A stretch of DNA of 64,000 nt from Agromyces lapidis (GCF_009749405.1 NZ_WBIQ01000001.1:666152-730151); one strand, 5' to 3'. Numbered from the stretch's first letter, positions 8,491 through 19,407 are shown. Notes: generated from the letters alone by a model not told the origin. Made by a program: numbers and translations.

Positions 8491-11415
8491 ATGGCTACGA
8501 GCACCAAGTCGAACGGGCGCGCCTCGGGCACCTCGTCCCGCGGCGGTGGCTCGCGCACGGCCCCGACCAAGAAGCTGCCCGCGCAGACGACGCGCGGCTC
8601 ATCGGCGAAGAAGCCCGCGGCGCAGCCGACCGGCCCGAACTTCCTCGTGAAGGCGTGGATGGGCCTCGCCCACCTCGCCGGCGGCGCGGCGCGCGCGCTC
8701 GGTCCCGAGACCCTGCAGAAAGAAGAGCGTCGCGACGGCCTGCCGTTCTTCATCGTGGTGCTGGCGATCGCCGGGGCCGTCGTCGAGTGGTTCTTCATCA
8801 ACGAACCGGTCGCGCAGACCCTCGACTCGTGGAGCTTCGGCGGCCTGTTCGGCCGCGTCGCGTTCGCGCTCCCCGTGATCATGCTGATCTTCGCCGTCTG
8901 GTTGTTCCGGCATCCGAGCTCGGTGCACGACAACACGCGCATCGGCATCGGGCTCGGCATCCTGCTCGTGAGCGTCTCGGCGCTCTGCCACATCTTCGGC
9001 GGCCAGCCCGAACCGAGCCAGGGCATGGCCGTGCTCGCGCGCGCCGGCGGCATCCTCGGCTGGATGCTCGCGGCCCCGCTCATCCTCCTCATCACCGAGG
9101 TGGGGGCGACGATCGTGGTGATCCTGCTCGTGGTGCTGTCGCTCCTCATCATCACCAAGACGCCGCCGAACCGTATTCCGGCGCGGTTCCGCGAGCTGTA
9201 CGCGTGGCTGTTCGGGGCGCCCGACGAGGCGCAGCAGGCAGAGCCGGATGACACGCCGAAGCCCTCTCGGCGCGACCGGCGCAAGAGCGTGCAGACCGAA
9301 CTCGACGGCATCGACGGCGACGGCGAGGAGGAGCCCGCGGGCCTCCTCCCGTGGTGGCGCCGCAATGCGTCGAACCGCGAGGAGGACCCCGAGTTCGAGG
9401 CGCCCGGCGTCGAGGGGCTCACCGAGGTATTCGGCCAGGGTTCGGCCGCGGGCAGCTTCGACAGCCCGATCGAGGGCGCGGGCGGCGCCGGTGCGGTTGC
9501 CGCCGGGATCGGCGGCGCGTACGGCACCGAGGTGCTCGGCGAGCTCGAGCGGGCCGAGTCGGCGCTGCAGCAGTTCACCGGTGAGGCGCCGCAGACGGGC
9601 CGGGGTCTTCGGGGCGACGACGCAGGGGCGACCCAGGCGGTGCCGCTCTACGACGCCGCGGCCGATTTCACGGGCGACTCCCCGATGGCCGATGCGCTCG
9701 CCGCAGAGGCGTCCGAGTTCGACGGCGGGACCGAGACGCCCGACCGGCCCTACTTCCTGCCGTCGGCGTCGACGCTCGCGGCGGGTCCGCCGGCGAAGAC
9801 GCGTTCGCAGGCCAACGACGAGGTCGTGCGTCAGATCACCGGGGTGCTCGAGCAGTTCTCGGTCGACGCGAAGGTCACGGGCTTCTCGCGCGGCCCGACG
9901 GTCACGCAGTACGAGATCGAGCTCGGCCCGGGCGTGAAGGTCGAGCGGGTCACCGCGCTCTCGAAGAACCTCTCGTACGCGGTCGCCTCGAACGAGGTGC
10001 GCATCCTTTCGCCGATCCCGGGTAAGAGCGCGATCGGTGTCGAGATCCCGAACGCCGACCGCGAGACGGTCACCCTCGGCGATGTGCTGCGTTCGCAGGC
10101 ATCGGTGGGGGCGAAGCACCCGATGACGATCGGCGTCGGCAAAGACGTCGGCGGCGGGTACGTCATCGCGAACCTCGCGAAGATGCCGCACCTGCTCGTC
10201 GCCGGTTCGACCGGTTCGGGCAAGTCGAGCTTCGTGAACTCGATGATCACGAGCCTGCTCATGCGGGCGAAGCCCTCCGACGTGCGCATGGTGCTCATCG
10301 ACCCGAAGCGCGTCGAGCTCGCCCCGTACGCGGGCGTGCCGCACCTCATCACACCCATCATCACGAACCCGAAGAAGGCGGCCGAGGCGCTGCAGTGGGT
10401 CGTGAAGGAGATGGACATGCGGTACGACGACCTCGCGTCGTTCGGGTTCCGCCACATCGACGACTTCAACAAGGCCGTCGTGAACGACGAGATCATCCTG
10501 CCGGCGGGCAGCGAGCGCAAGCTCAAGCCGTATCCGTACCTGCTCGTCGTGGTCGACGAGCTCGCCGACCTCATGATGGTCGCTCCGCGCGACGTCGAGG
10601 ACTCGATCGTTCGCATCACGCAGCTCGCGCGCGCCTCGGGCATCCACCTCGTGCTCGCGACGCAGCGGCCCTCGGTCGACGTCGTGACCGGCCTCATCAA
10701 GGCGAACGTGCCGTCGCGGCTCGCGTTCGCGGTGACGAGCGTCACCGACTCGCGCGTCATCCTCGACCAGCCGGGCGCCGACAAGCTGATCGGCCAGGGC
10801 GACGCGCTGTTCCTGCCGATGGGGGCGTCGAAGCCGTTGCGCGTGCAGGGCGCGTGGGTCACCGAGGCCGAGATCGAGAAGGTCGTCACGCATGTGACGC
10901 GTCAGGCGCGGCCCGAATACCGGCAAGATGTGGCGGCCGCCGTCGAACGCAAGGAGATCGACTCCGATATCGGCGACGACCTCGAACTGCTGCTCGCCGC
11001 GGCCGAGCTCGTGGTGTCGACGCAGTTCGGTTCGACCTCGATGCTGCAGCGCAAGCTCCGGGTGGGCTTCGCGAAGGCCGGGCGCCTCATGGACCTGCTC
11101 GAGTCACGCGAGATCGTCGGCCCCTCGGAGGGGTCGAAGGCGCGCGACGTACTTGTGACCGCCGAGCAGCTGCCCGGCGTGCTCGCGAAGCTGCGCGGCG
11201 AGCCGAGCGGGCCGAGCGCACCGGTCGCTGCACCGCAGGGCGCGCCTGCCGCACCCCAGTCGATGCAGGCCCAGTCGATGCCGGCCCCGTCGAACGACGC
11301 GTACGACGTACCCGACGAGCGCTACGACGACCCGGTGGGGCGCATCCCCGAGGGGCTCGAAGAGGTCGAGGCCGACGGCGACGAAGACGCCTGGGGGCTC
11401 ACCGGCCGCGACTGA
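8491..11415 (+). CDS. ftsK: DNA translocase FtsK/SpoIIIE
   Basis: A 974-residue septal DNA pump that moves chromosome termini during division. It begins with a basic, Ser/Thr-rich cytosolic tail and four membrane segments between about residues 80 and 225. An acidic low-complexity linker follows. The RecA-like motor has Walker A GSTGSGKS at about residues 572-579 and Walker [14 protein letters not shown] near 684-697. The C-terminal winged-helix gamma domain, which reads polar sequences, occupies about residues 830-890, followed by a short Ala/Pro/Gln tail. The domain order is complete and the length is typical of actinobacteria. pgsA follows 21 bases later. Confidence 0.97.
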   Translation: MATSTKSNGRASGTSSRGGGSRTAPTKKLPAQTTRGSSAKKPAAQPTGPNFLVKAWMGLAHLAGGAARALGPETLQKEERRDGLPFFIVVLAIAGAVVEWFFINEPVAQTLDSWSFGGLFGRVAFALPVIMLIFAVWLFRHPSSVHDNTRIGIGLGILLVSVSALCHIFGGQPEPSQGMAVLARAGGILGWMLAAPLILLITEVGATIVVILLVVLSLLIITKTPPNRIPARFRELYAWLFGAPDEAQQAEPDDTPKPSRRDRRKSVQTELDGIDGDGEEEPAGLLPWWRRNASNREEDPEFEAPGVEGLTEVFGQGSAAGSFDSPIEGAGGAGAVAAGIGGAYGTEVLGELERAESALQQFTGEAPQTGRGLRGDDAGATQAVPLYDAAADFTGDSPMADALAAEASEFDGGTETPDRPYFLPSASTLAAGPPAKTRSQANDEVVRQITGVLEQFSVDAKVTGFSRGPTVTQYEIELGPGVKVERVTALSKNLSYAVASNEVRILSPIPGKSAIGVEIPNADRETVTLGDVLRSQASVGAKHPMTIGVGKDVGGGYVIANLAKMPHLLVAGSTGSGKSSFVNSMITSLLMRAKPSDVRMVLIDPKRVELAPYAGVPHLITPIITNPKKAAEALQWVVKEMDMRYDDLASFGFRHIDDFNKAVVNDEIILPAGSERKLKPYPYLLVVVDELADLMMVAPRDVEDSIVRITQLARASGIHLVLATQRPSVDVVTGLIKANVPSRLAFAVTSVTDSRVILDQPGADKLIGQGDALFLPMGASKPLRVQGAWVTEAEIEKVVTHVTRQARPEYRQDVAAAVERKEIDSDIGDDLELLLAAAELVVSTQFGSTSMLQRKLRVGFAKAGRLMDLLESREIVGPSEGSKARDVLVTAEQLPGVLAKLRGEPSGPSAPVAAPQGAPAAPQSMQAQSMPAPSNDAYDVPDERYDDPVGRIPEGLEEVEADGDEDAWGLTGRD

Positions 11416-11423
11416 TCGGCCGC

Positions 11424-11429
11424 TATCCT
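11424..11429 (+). promoter_or_regulatory. Leaderless -10 of pgsA
   Basis: TATCCT with 7 bases to ATG 11437, placed in the short ftsK-pgsA gap. Confidence 0.45.
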
Positions 11430-11436
11430 TGGGCGT

Positions 11437-12039
11437 ATGACCTCCTCCGCCGGCACCCCCGGGCGATCGGCGAACTGGAACCTTCCCAACGCCATCACCG
11501 TGGTGCGCATCCTGGCCGCGCCCGTGTTCTTCTGGCTGCTCCTCGCCGATGACGGCGCCGACGGACCCCTGCGCTGGTGGGCGGCGGCGCTGTTCATCGT
11601 GGCGATCGCGACCGACGGCATCGACGGGCACATCGCACGTTCGCGGGGGCTCGTCACCGACCTCGGCAAGATCCTCGACCCGATCGCCGACAAGCTGCTG
11701 ACGAGCGGCGCCCTCGTGTGCCTCTCGATCCTCGGCGAGCTGTGGTGGTGGGTGACGATCCTCATCATCGTGCGCGAGGTCGGCATCACCGTGTGGCGCC
11801 TCGTCGAGCTGCGCCGCGGCAACGTCGTGCCGGCATCCTCGGGCGGCAAGCTCAAGACGGTCGTGCAGGCGGTCGCGATCTCGCTCGCGCTCGTCCCGCT
11901 GTGGACGATCCTCGGCGACTGGGTGCTGTGGGTGAACTGGGTGGCGATGGGGCTCGCGCTCGTGCTCACGCTGTGGTCGGGCCTCCTCTACGTGCGCGAC
12001 GCGGTGCGCCTCGCGCGGGGCGCGGGCGCCGAGAGCTGA
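11437..12039 (+). CDS. pgsA: CDP-diacylglycerol-glycerol-3-phosphate 3-phosphatidyltransferase
   Basis: Membrane enzyme that makes phosphatidylglycerol phosphate from CDP-diacylglycerol and glycerol 3-phosphate. The complete CDP-alcohol phosphotransferase signature is visible: Asp60, Asp63-Gly64, Ala67-Arg68, Gly77, Asp81 and Asp85 in the correct spacing. Several hydrophobic helices surround it in a 200-residue protein. It lies between ftsK and cinA, the standard actinobacterial order. The family also contains inositol and cardiolipin enzymes; the ftsK-pgsA-cinA context favours PgsA. Confidence 0.93.
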   Translation: MTSSAGTPGRSANWNLPNAITVVRILAAPVFFWLLLADDGADGPLRWWAAALFIVAIATDGIDGHIARSRGLVTDLGKILDPIADKLLTSGALVCLSILGELWWWVTILIIVREVGITVWRLVELRRGNVVPASSGGKLKTVVQAVAISLALVPLWTILGDWVLWVNWVAMGLALVLTLWSGLLYVRDAVRLARGAGAES

Positions 12040-12047
12040 GCGTCGTC

Positions 12048-12581
12048 GTGAATGCCGACCCGGTCGATCGGATGCCTCGCATCGATGCGTCGACCAGGTC
12101 GCTCATCGAACTGCTGACCCGGCGGGGCCTTCGCATCGCCGTCGCCGAGTCGCTCACGGGCGGGCTCGTCGTGGCAGAACTCACCTCGGTGCCCGGGGCG
12201 TCGGCCGTGGTCTCGGGCGGCGTGGTCGCGTACGACACCGCGGTGAAGCGATCGCTGCTCGGGGTCGACGGCGAGCTGCTCGCCCGCGAGGGCCCGGTGC
12301 ACCCCGAGGTGGCCCGCCAGATGGCGCGCGGTGTGCGCACGGCGCTCGCGATCGAGGCGCGCCCGGCCGACGTGGGCCTCGCGACGACGGGCGTCGCCGG
12401 ACCCGACTGGCAGGGCGGACACCCACCGGGAACCGTCTACCTCGGGCTCTCGTTCGGCGACGGCGACGCCGACGCGACCGAGGCGGTCGAGCTCGCGTTC
12501 TCGGGCGACCGTGCCGAGATCCGCCGTGCGACGGTTCGAGCGCTCGTCGAGCACGCCCTGCGCCGCCTCGGCGCCGACTGA
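12048..12581 (+). CDS. cinA: CinA C-terminal domain protein (nicotinamide-nucleotide amidase type)
   Basis: A 177-residue stand-alone CinA C-terminal (PncC) domain, which deamidates nicotinamide mononucleotide in the NAD recycling pathway. The catalytic motif AESLTGG spans about residues 33-39, and a later GVAGP motif is present. The N-terminal COG1058 half found in longer CinA proteins is absent, as in many actinobacteria. GTG 12048 lies 8 bases after the pgsA stop; ATG 12072 is an alternative start. In related genomes the next gene is usually clgR, but here the tct cassette intervenes. Confidence 0.92.
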   Translation: MNADPVDRMPRIDASTRSLIELLTRRGLRIAVAESLTGGLVVAELTSVPGASAVVSGGVVAYDTAVKRSLLGVDGELLAREGPVHPEVARQMARGVRTALAIEARPADVGLATTGVAGPDWQGGHPPGTVYLGLSFGDGDADATEAVELAFSGDRAEIRRATVRALVEHALRRLGAD

Positions 12582-12585
12582 TCGG

Positions 12586-13293
12586 CTACCGGGGCACCCG
12601 GTACCGGTGCTCGGGGCGTCCGGCCGAGCCGTAGCGCGGCGCGACCTCCGCAGCGCCGGTCGCCACGAGATGCTCGAGGTAGCGCCGCGCGCTCACCCGC
12701 GACATGCCGAGTGCCTCGGCGATCTCGGCCGCCGAGGCGTCGCCCGTGCGGGCGGCGAGACCTGAGGCGACCCGCTCGAGGCTCACGGCCGAGAGCCCCT
12801 TCGGCAGGGCGCCGCGCCGAACGGGCGCCGAGCCGAGCGCCTCGTCGACGGCGCGCTGGTCGAGCGCGGCGGGCGCGGCGCGATCCGCGGCGATGCCGCG
12901 TCGCACCTCGTCGAGACGGTCGCCGAGACTCGCGCCCGAGAACGGCTTGACGAGGTAGTGGCGCACTCCGAGCAGTCGCGCCGTGCGCACCGTGTCGAGA
13001 TCGCGGGCCGCGGTGACCGCGATCACCTCGACCTCGTCGCCGGCGGCGCGCAGGCGGCGCAGCACGTCGAGTCCGCCGAGATCGGGCAGATAGATGTCGA
13101 GGAGGACGAGGTCGGGGCGGAGTCGCGCGATCGCGGTGAGCGCGTCGGCCCCGGTGTGCGCTTCGGCGACGACCGTGAACCCCGGGTGGGCGGCGACGAA
13201 GGCACGGTTGACGCGGGCGACGGCGAGATCGTCGTCGACGACCACGACGCGGAGCGCGTCACCGGTCGGGGCGGCGGGAGCAACCGGGGTCAT
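12586..13293 (-). CDS. CitB/DcuR-type response regulator
   Basis: A 235-residue response regulator. The receiver domain has the acidic pair Asp20-Asp21, the phospho-acceptor Asp66 (LLDIYLPD) and Lys116. A long linker leads to a C-terminal helix-turn-helix near residues 190-215 (IAEALGMSRVSARRYLEHL), typical of the CitB/DpiA/DcuR group rather than OmpR or LuxR. Its ATG overlaps the kinase gene stop by 4 bases. It is divergent from the tctC-tctB-tctA transporter, so it probably activates that operon in response to a tricarboxylic or dicarboxylic acid. Confidence 0.93.
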   Translation of the reverse strand: MTPVAPAAPTGDALRVVVVDDDLAVARVNRAFVAAHPGFTVVAEAHTGADALTAIARLRPDLVLLDIYLPDLGGLDVLRRLRAAGDEVEVIAVTAARDLDTVRTARLLGVRHYLVKPFSGASLGDRLDEVRRGIAADRAAPAALDQRAVDEALGSAPVRRGALPKGLSAVSLERVASGLAARTGDASAAEIAEALGMSRVSARRYLEHLVATGAAEVAPRYGSAGRPEHRYRVPR

Positions 13294-14921
13294 CGGGCGG
13301 CCCCCGTCGAGGCATCCGAGGCGATGGCTGCGCCGCCGCCCGACCCGGCGCCGACCCAGGGCAGCCGCACGGTGAAGCGGGCGCCGCCCGACGGCGAGTC
13401 GTCGACCCGCGCCTCGCCGCCGAGACGGTGCGCGATGCGCTGCACGATCGCGAGGCCGATGCCGCGCCTGGCCTTGCCGGGCACGGGGGCCTTGCCCGAG
13501 ACATCCGGTTCGAAGATCGCCTCGCGCTGCACGGTCGGCACGCCCGGCCCGTCGTCGTCGACCCGCACGACCACGACCCCCGGCTCGAGGTCGTCGCGCA
13601 CGTCGAGCACGATGCGGCCGCCGAGCACGCACGCCTCGATCGCGTTGTCGAGGAGGTTCGCGACGATCGTCACGAGCTCGGTGCGGGGCTCGCCGCCGCG
13701 GGCGGCGTCGAGGTGCGCCGTCGGGGCGAGCTCGACGGCGATGCCGAGCTCCTGCGCGCGGGTGCGCTTCGCGAGCACGAGGGCGGCGATCTCGAGGTCG
13801 GCGAGGCCGTCGTGGTCGTCGAGCGTCGAGAGCGCCCCGCCGCTGCCGACGCGTTCGATGAACTCGAGCGCGGCGTCGAGGTGACCGAGCTCGAGCAGCC
13901 CGCTCACCACGTGCAGCTTGTTCGAGAACTCGTGCGACTGCGCGCGCAGGCCGTCGGCGAGGCTCTGCGCGCCCTCGAGCTCGCGCAGCGTCGTCTCGAG
14001 CTCGGTGCGGTCGCGGAGGATGGCGATCGAGCCGATCTCGCGCCCGTCGACGCGCACCCGGTCGCCGTGCACGAGCAGCACGCGTTCGCCCGAGAGCACG
14101 GGGCTCTCGCGATCCTCGCCCGAGATGATGAAGCGGGCGAGCTCGGGGTCGAGCACCTCGTCGACCCGTCGGCCCACTACCTCGGCGGTCGAGTCGAGAT
14201 CGAGGAGCCGCGCGGCGGCATCGTTCACGAGCACCACTCGGCCGCGGTCGTCGACGGCGACGAGGCCCTCGCGTATCCCGTGCAGCATCGCTTCTCGCGT
14301 CTCGAGCATGGCGCGGATCTCGTCGGGCTCGAGACCGTAGATGCGGCGCCGGATGAGCCGCCCGATCCAGGTGGAGCCGATGACGCCGATCACGGCGGCG
14401 ATGACGAGGGCGACGAGCAGCAGCGTGAGGTCGCCGAGGAAGTCGGCGCGGAGCTCGGATTCGAGGATCCCGACCGAGACCTGCCCCATGACCTCGCCGT
14501 CCTCGTCGAAGATCGGCACCTTCACGCGCCACGACTCGCCGAGCGTGCCCGTTTGGGTGCCCACGTAGATCTCGCCCGAGAGGGGGATGGCGGGGTCGGT
14601 CGACACCTTCTCGCCGATGCGATCTGGGTTCGGGTGCGAGTAGCGGATGCCCGCATCGTCCGACACGACGACGTAGGTGACATCGGATGCCTCGCGCACG
14701 ACCTCGGCGACCGGCTGGATCGTTGCGGCGGGGTCGGCGTCGTCGAAGGCGGAGGTGATGACGGGCAACCCCGCCACCGACTGCGCGACCGCGATCATTC
14801 GGTCCTGGTAGGCCTCGCGGAGCTGCTGCTCCTGCAACCACATCGCGGTGAGGCCCGTGCCGACGACCGTGACGAGCACGATGGCGAGCTGCAGCAGCAG
14901 CAGCTGCATGCCAAGCGTCAT
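13290..14921 (-). CDS. CitA/DcuS-type sensor histidine kinase
   Basis: A 543-residue membrane kinase. The first transmembrane helix is at about residues 4-26, then a periplasmic-type PDC/CITRINE sensor domain of about 130 residues, a second helix near 165-188, a PAS domain, and a kinase core with the phospho-acceptor His330 in SHEFSNKLHVVSGLL, which is the CitA/DcuS signature. The ATPase part shows LLDNAIEA and GIGLAIV. ATG 14921 has an AGGTGG site upstream; GTG 14951 would add ten residues. It is translationally coupled to the response regulator and is the likely sensor of the TctC ligand. Confidence 0.93.
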   Translation of the reverse strand: MTLGMQLLLLQLAIVLVTVVGTGLTAMWLQEQQLREAYQDRMIAVAQSVAGLPVITSAFDDADPAATIQPVAEVVREASDVTYVVVSDDAGIRYSHPNPDRIGEKVSTDPAIPLSGEIYVGTQTGTLGESWRVKVPIFDEDGEVMGQVSVGILESELRADFLGDLTLLLVALVIAAVIGVIGSTWIGRLIRRRIYGLEPDEIRAMLETREAMLHGIREGLVAVDDRGRVVLVNDAAARLLDLDSTAEVVGRRVDEVLDPELARFIISGEDRESPVLSGERVLLVHGDRVRVDGREIGSIAILRDRTELETTLRELEGAQSLADGLRAQSHEFSNKLHVVSGLLELGHLDAALEFIERVGSGGALSTLDDHDGLADLEIAALVLAKRTRAQELGIAVELAPTAHLDAARGGEPRTELVTIVANLLDNAIEACVLGGRIVLDVRDDLEPGVVVVRVDDDGPGVPTVQREAIFEPDVSGKAPVPGKARRGIGLAIVQRIAHRLGGEARVDDSPSGGARFTVRLPWVGAGSGGGAAIASDASTGAAR

Positions 14922-14978
14922 CGACCGGACCACCTGACCAGTGTGACGCACGCAGGAGCCGCCGACGGCACGAGGACC

Positions 14979-15050
14979 GCGACCAATACGACCGAATCGA
15001 CCAGTACGACCGAAGCGTCCGAAACGACCACTACGACCGTTACGACCGCA
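14979..15050. repeat. Array of about eight 9-bp direct repeats upstream of tctC
   Basis: The hexamer ACGACC, or a one- or two-base variant of it, recurs exactly every 9 bases at 14979, 14988, 14997, 15006, 15015, 15024, 15033 and 15042. The full unit approximates ACGACCGAA. The array sits between the divergent kinase and tctC, ending just upstream of the -35 position of the putative tctC promoter. This is where an activator array would lie. Binding by the adjacent response regulator is an inference. Confidence 0.75.
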
Positions 15051-15076
15051 GCATTCCGCCGGGCGGGCGTCGTCTC

Positions 15077-15082
15077 TAGCGT
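15077..15082 (+). promoter_or_regulatory. Candidate -10 of the tctCBA operon
   Basis: TAGCGT, about 27 bases downstream of the 9-bp repeat array, would give a 5' leader of around 47 bases with a strong ribosome-binding site. The -35 is poor, as expected of an activated promoter. Confidence 0.4.
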
Positions 15083-15135
15083 CGAGCCGAATCGATCGTC
15101 GCCCGTCGAAGCCGTCGGGCGCTCAAGGAGGAGAA

Positions 15136-16218
15136 TTGCGATCTCGCAGCGGGCCGAGCACCTCGGCCGTCCACTTCCGCAGCACGTCCGGTCGTCCCGC
15201 GCTTCGCCGCGGACTCGCGGGCCTCGGTCTCGGCCTCGCGGGCGTGCTCGCCCTCGCGGCGTGCAGCACCCCCGCGTCCGGCGACGACTCGGCCGGTGGT
15301 GACGGCGAGGCCGTCGCCCTCGAGTCCGTCGACCTGATCGCCCCGGCCGACCCCGGCGGCGGCTGGGACCAGACCGCCCGCGCGATGTCGCAGGTGCTGA
15401 CCGATGAGGACCTCGTGGGCTCGGCGCCCGTCGAGAACATCGGCGGGGCCGGCGGCACCGTGGGGCTCGCCGCCCTCGCGAACGAGCAGGATCCGGCGAC
15501 GCTCATGGTCACCGGGCTCGTCATGGTCGGCGCGGTCGAGACGAACGCCTCGGCCAGCCGCATCGAGGACACGACGCCGATCGCGCGGCTCACCGAGGAG
15601 GCCCTCGTGCTCGTCGTGCCCGCCGACTCGCCGTACGAGACCACCGACGACCTCGTCGACGCGATCCTCGAGGAGGGCGCCGCGATCTCGGTCACGGGCG
15701 GCTCGGCCGGGGGCGCCGACCACATCCTCGCGGGCATGCTCCTCGTCGAGGCCGGGGTCGACGCGGCAGACGTGCCGACGACGCTCAACTACATCCCGAA
15801 CTCGGGCGGCGGCGAGGCCGTCACGATGCTGCTCGGCAACACCGTGCAGGCGGGGATCTCGGGGGTGGGCGAGTTCGTCGAGCAGATCGAGGCGGGCGAA
15901 CTGCGCGCGCTCGCGGTCTCCTCGCCCGAGCGGGTCGAGCTGCTGGCCGACACGCCCACGCTCGTCGAGGAGGGCTACGACGTCGAGCTCACGAACTGGC
16001 GCGGCGTGCTCGCGCCGGGCGGCATCTCCGACGAGGAGAAGGCCGCGCTCACCGAGCTCGCGACCGAGATGCACGCCTCCGGCGGCTGGACCCGGGCCCT
16101 CGAGGAGAAGGGATGGAGCGACGCGTTCCTCACCGGCGGCGACTTCGACGACTTCCTCACGAGCGACATCGCCGAGGTGACCTCGACCCTCCAGACGATC
16201 GGCCTGGTCTCCCAGTGA
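15136..16218 (+). CDS. tctC: Tripartite tricarboxylate transporter substrate-binding protein TctC
   Basis: A 360-residue extracytoplasmic solute-binding lipoprotein of the TTT family. The signal peptide ends in lipobox LAAC with the lipidated Cys43, followed by an acidic and Ser-rich linker. The mature part begins with VDLIAPADPGGGWDQTAR, the typical TctC ligand-binding opening, and contains GGAGGTVGLA. The start is TTG 15136, chosen because AAGGAGGAG lies at 15125-15133. It delivers a carboxylic acid to TctAB. The ligand is unknown: citrate, another tricarboxylate or an aromatic acid are all possible in this family. Confidence 0.93.
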   Translation: MRSRSGPSTSAVHFRSTSGRPALRRGLAGLGLGLAGVLALAACSTPASGDDSAGGDGEAVALESVDLIAPADPGGGWDQTARAMSQVLTDEDLVGSAPVENIGGAGGTVGLAALANEQDPATLMVTGLVMVGAVETNASASRIEDTTPIARLTEEALVLVVPADSPYETTDDLVDAILEEGAAISVTGGSAGGADHILAGMLLVEAGVDAADVPTTLNYIPNSGGGEAVTMLLGNTVQAGISGVGEFVEQIEAGELRALAVSSPERVELLADTPTLVEEGYDVELTNWRGVLAPGGISDEEKAALTELATEMHASGGWTRALEEKGWSDAFLTGGDFDDFLTSDIAEVTSTLQTIGLVSQ

Positions 16219-16779
16219 CCGTTCCGATCCCGGTTCCCCCCGACGCCCCCACGTCGGGGGGAACCCCCTCGGGCGCCGCGAACCGCACCCGCCCGCCCGT
16301 CGGCGAATTCGTCTTCGCCGGGATCTGCGCGGCCATCGGCGTCTACACGATCGTGGGCGCCGGGTTCATCAGGGTGCCGCCGGGCTCGGCCAGCGTGCTC
16401 GGGCCCCGGGTGTTCCCGTACGCCGTCGGAGTGCTGCTGCTCGTGGCATCCCTCGTCGTGATCGGCCAGGTGCTGCGCGGGCAGCGCGGCACGCCCGACG
16501 ACGGCGAGGACATCGACCCCGATGCCCCGACCGACTGGCTGACGGTCGGCAAGCTCGTCGTCTGCTTCTGCTCGCAGCTCGTGCTCATCGAGCTCGCCGG
16601 CTGGCCGGTCGCGGTCATGGTGCTCTTCGCCGGTGCCGCCTGGTCGCTCGGCGCGAAGCGCTGGTGGGCCGCGCTCGCCGCAGGCGCGGGTCTCGGGCTC
16701 GTGACGCAACTCGTCTTCGGGGCCTGGCTCGGGCTGTCGCTGCCCGCGGGCCCCCTTCTCGACTGGACCCCGATCTTCC

Positions 16780-16787
<8 letters not shown>
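16215..16787 (+). CDS. tctB: Tripartite tricarboxylate transporter small subunit TctB
   Basis: A 190-residue protein with a Pro-rich cytosolic N-terminus and four hydrophobic segments (about residues 35-53, 70-90, 115-135 and 150-175), as expected of the small TctB subunit. GTG 16215 overlaps the tctC stop (GTGA) and its 3' end overlaps tctA by 8 bases, so the three genes form a tightly coupled operon. TctB sequences are poorly conserved; the call rests on length, topology and position between tctC and tctA. Confidence 0.88.
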
Positions 16788-18339
<1,552 letters not shown>

Positions 18340-18352
18340 CGGAATAGTCTTC

Positions 18353-18381
18353 GTGAACACCCTGTTACATGTGGCAGGTTC
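18353..18381. promoter_or_regulatory. Inverted repeat upstream of clgR, possible operator
   Basis: GTGAA and CCTG pair with CAGG and TTCAC around a TTACATGTGG centre. It lies about 50 bases upstream of the clgR -10. It could be an operator or the end of the tctA transcript. Confidence 0.35.
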
Positions 18382-18410
18382 ACACGAAAGCCCCAGTGTG
18401 CGACGCTAGA

Positions 18411-18437
18411 TTGGAAGCCACGAGCATCAGGTAGACT
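18411..18437 (+). promoter_or_regulatory. Candidate clgR promoter
   Basis: TTGGAA, a 15-base spacer and TAGACT, followed by a 57-base leader carrying an AAGGAGG ribosome-binding site at 18481-18487. Confidence 0.5.
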
Positions 18438-18494
18438 GACGCTCCCGTTTCCGGCTCCGGCGGAGTCGAAGGCAGTGTAGAAGGAGGTTCCCCG

Positions 18495-18803
18495 ATGGTT
18501 CTGGTTCGACAGGAGATCGGCGATGTGTTGAGGGACTTCCGCCTGCAGAAGGGGCGAACGCTCCGGCAGGTCGCGTCCAAGGCGAGCGTGGCTCTGGGCT
18601 ACCTGAGCGAGGTCGAGCGTGGTCAGAAAGAGGCCTCCTCCGAGATCCTCGCCTCGGTCGCCGAGGCGCTCGACACGCCCATCTCGGTGATCATGCACGA
18701 GGTCGGCGACCGCATCGCAGTGCTCGAGGGCCTCTCCGTGGTGCCCGACAGCCTGCCCGACGAGCTCGTCGCCGAGTTCGACGCCGAGATGATGGTCCGC
18801 TGA
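18495..18803 (+). CDS. clgR: ClgR-type XRE family transcriptional regulator
   Basis: A 102-residue protein with an HTH_3 (Cro/CI) domain over about residues 10-66, including the recognition region VALGYLSEVERGQKEAS. In actinobacteria ClgR activates clpP and clpC protease genes and other stress functions. Position before DUF3046 and recA is characteristic. A strong AAGGAGG site sits 8 bases before ATG 18495. The C-terminus ends in acidic EFDAEMMVR; ClgR itself is a Clp substrate in other species, but degradation here is not shown by sequence. Confidence 0.9.
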   Translation: MVLVRQEIGDVLRDFRLQKGRTLRQVASKASVALGYLSEVERGQKEASSEILASVAEALDTPISVIMHEVGDRIAVLEGLSVVPDSLPDELVAEFDAEMMVR

Positions 18804-18830
18804 GCACGGCGACCCGATCGTCTTCACACG

Positions 18831-18858
18831 CTTCGGCCGGTCTTCGGACCGGCCGAAG
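18831..18858. terminator. Perfect 12-bp hairpin with TTCG loop after clgR
   Basis: A perfect 12-bp stem closed by a TTCG (UUCG in RNA) tetraloop, an exceptionally stable fold. It lies 28 bases after the clgR stop and 19 bases before the DUF3046 GTG. There is no T-run, so it may attenuate rather than end transcription. Confidence 0.6.
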
Positions 18859-18876
18859 CCATGTCCGGGAGGTTCC

Positions 18877-19122
18877 GTGAAGCTCAGCGAGTTCCAGATC
18901 GCCGTCGACGCCGAGTTCGGCGCAGGGTACGGCGGGGTCGTCGTGAACGATCTCGTGCTCGCCTCGCTCGGCGGGCGCACCGCGCGCGAGGCGCTCGCCG
19001 CCGGCATCCGGCCGCGCGAGGTCTGGCTCGCGCTCTGCGAGGCGACGGATGTCCCCGAGTCGCACCGGCACGGCGCAGGCCGCCCGACGCCGGGCGAGGC
19101 GCGGGGCGGCTCCGCGCGCTGA
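18877..19122 (+). CDS. DUF3046 family protein
   Basis: An 81-residue protein with the pattern KLSEFQIAVDAEFG ... VLASLGGRTAREALAAGIRPREVWLALCEATDVP, recognisable as DUF3046. These small actinobacterial proteins lie between clgR and recA in many genomes. Function unknown. GTG 18877 follows a GGGAGG site by 4 bases. The C-terminal 15 residues are Gly/Arg-rich and variable. Confidence 0.85.
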   Translation: MKLSEFQIAVDAEFGAGYGGVVVNDLVLASLGGRTAREALAAGIRPREVWLALCEATDVPESHRHGAGRPTPGEARGGSAR

Positions 19123-19169
19123 CCCGGCTCGTCGTGCCGAAGACGCGTTCGACACGCGGAGTGTCGGTT

Positions 19170-19183
19170 CGAACATTCGTTCG
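19170..19183. promoter_or_regulatory. LexA (SOS) box upstream of recA
   Basis: CGAAC-ATTC-GTTCG is a perfect match to the CGAACNNNNGTTCG SOS box of actinobacteria and Bacillus. It lies immediately upstream of a TAGGCT -10 (19194-19199), so LexA would block the recA promoter. The transcript would carry a leader of about 200 bases. The rest of 19123-19407 has no gene. Confidence 0.9.
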
Positions 19184-19193
19184 GGTTCTGCGT

Positions 19194-19199
19194 TAGGCT
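19194..19199 (+). promoter_or_regulatory. Candidate recA -10
   Basis: TAGGCT, 11 bases downstream of the SOS box. The -35 region falls inside the box. Confidence 0.5.
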
Positions 19200-19407
19200 C
19201 CTCAACAGCAGGAGGAACGGCGAAGCCATCCACATTCCGCCCGTCTCGGGCAGCGATGTCGGTGGCCGGCCATACGGTCGACTCGTCGCAACACACCGCA
19301 ACCGCCTTGTCGCGAGACGCCGCGGGTCAGCACCGGTCAGCCGGGGCCCGCAACGTGGAACGACAGCCTAGAGGCAGCAGCACACGAGCATCGAAGGAGC
19401 CCACATC

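Noticed and set aside
14979..15050. The repeats considered as a CRISPR array
   Set aside because: Units are 9 bases with no spacers and there are no cas genes.
13428..15302. 624-codon forward frame across the kinase and the 9-bp repeats, reading Thr-rich in the repeat region
   Set aside because: It is antisense to a clear histidine kinase, and the Thr run is only a by-product of the 9-bp period.
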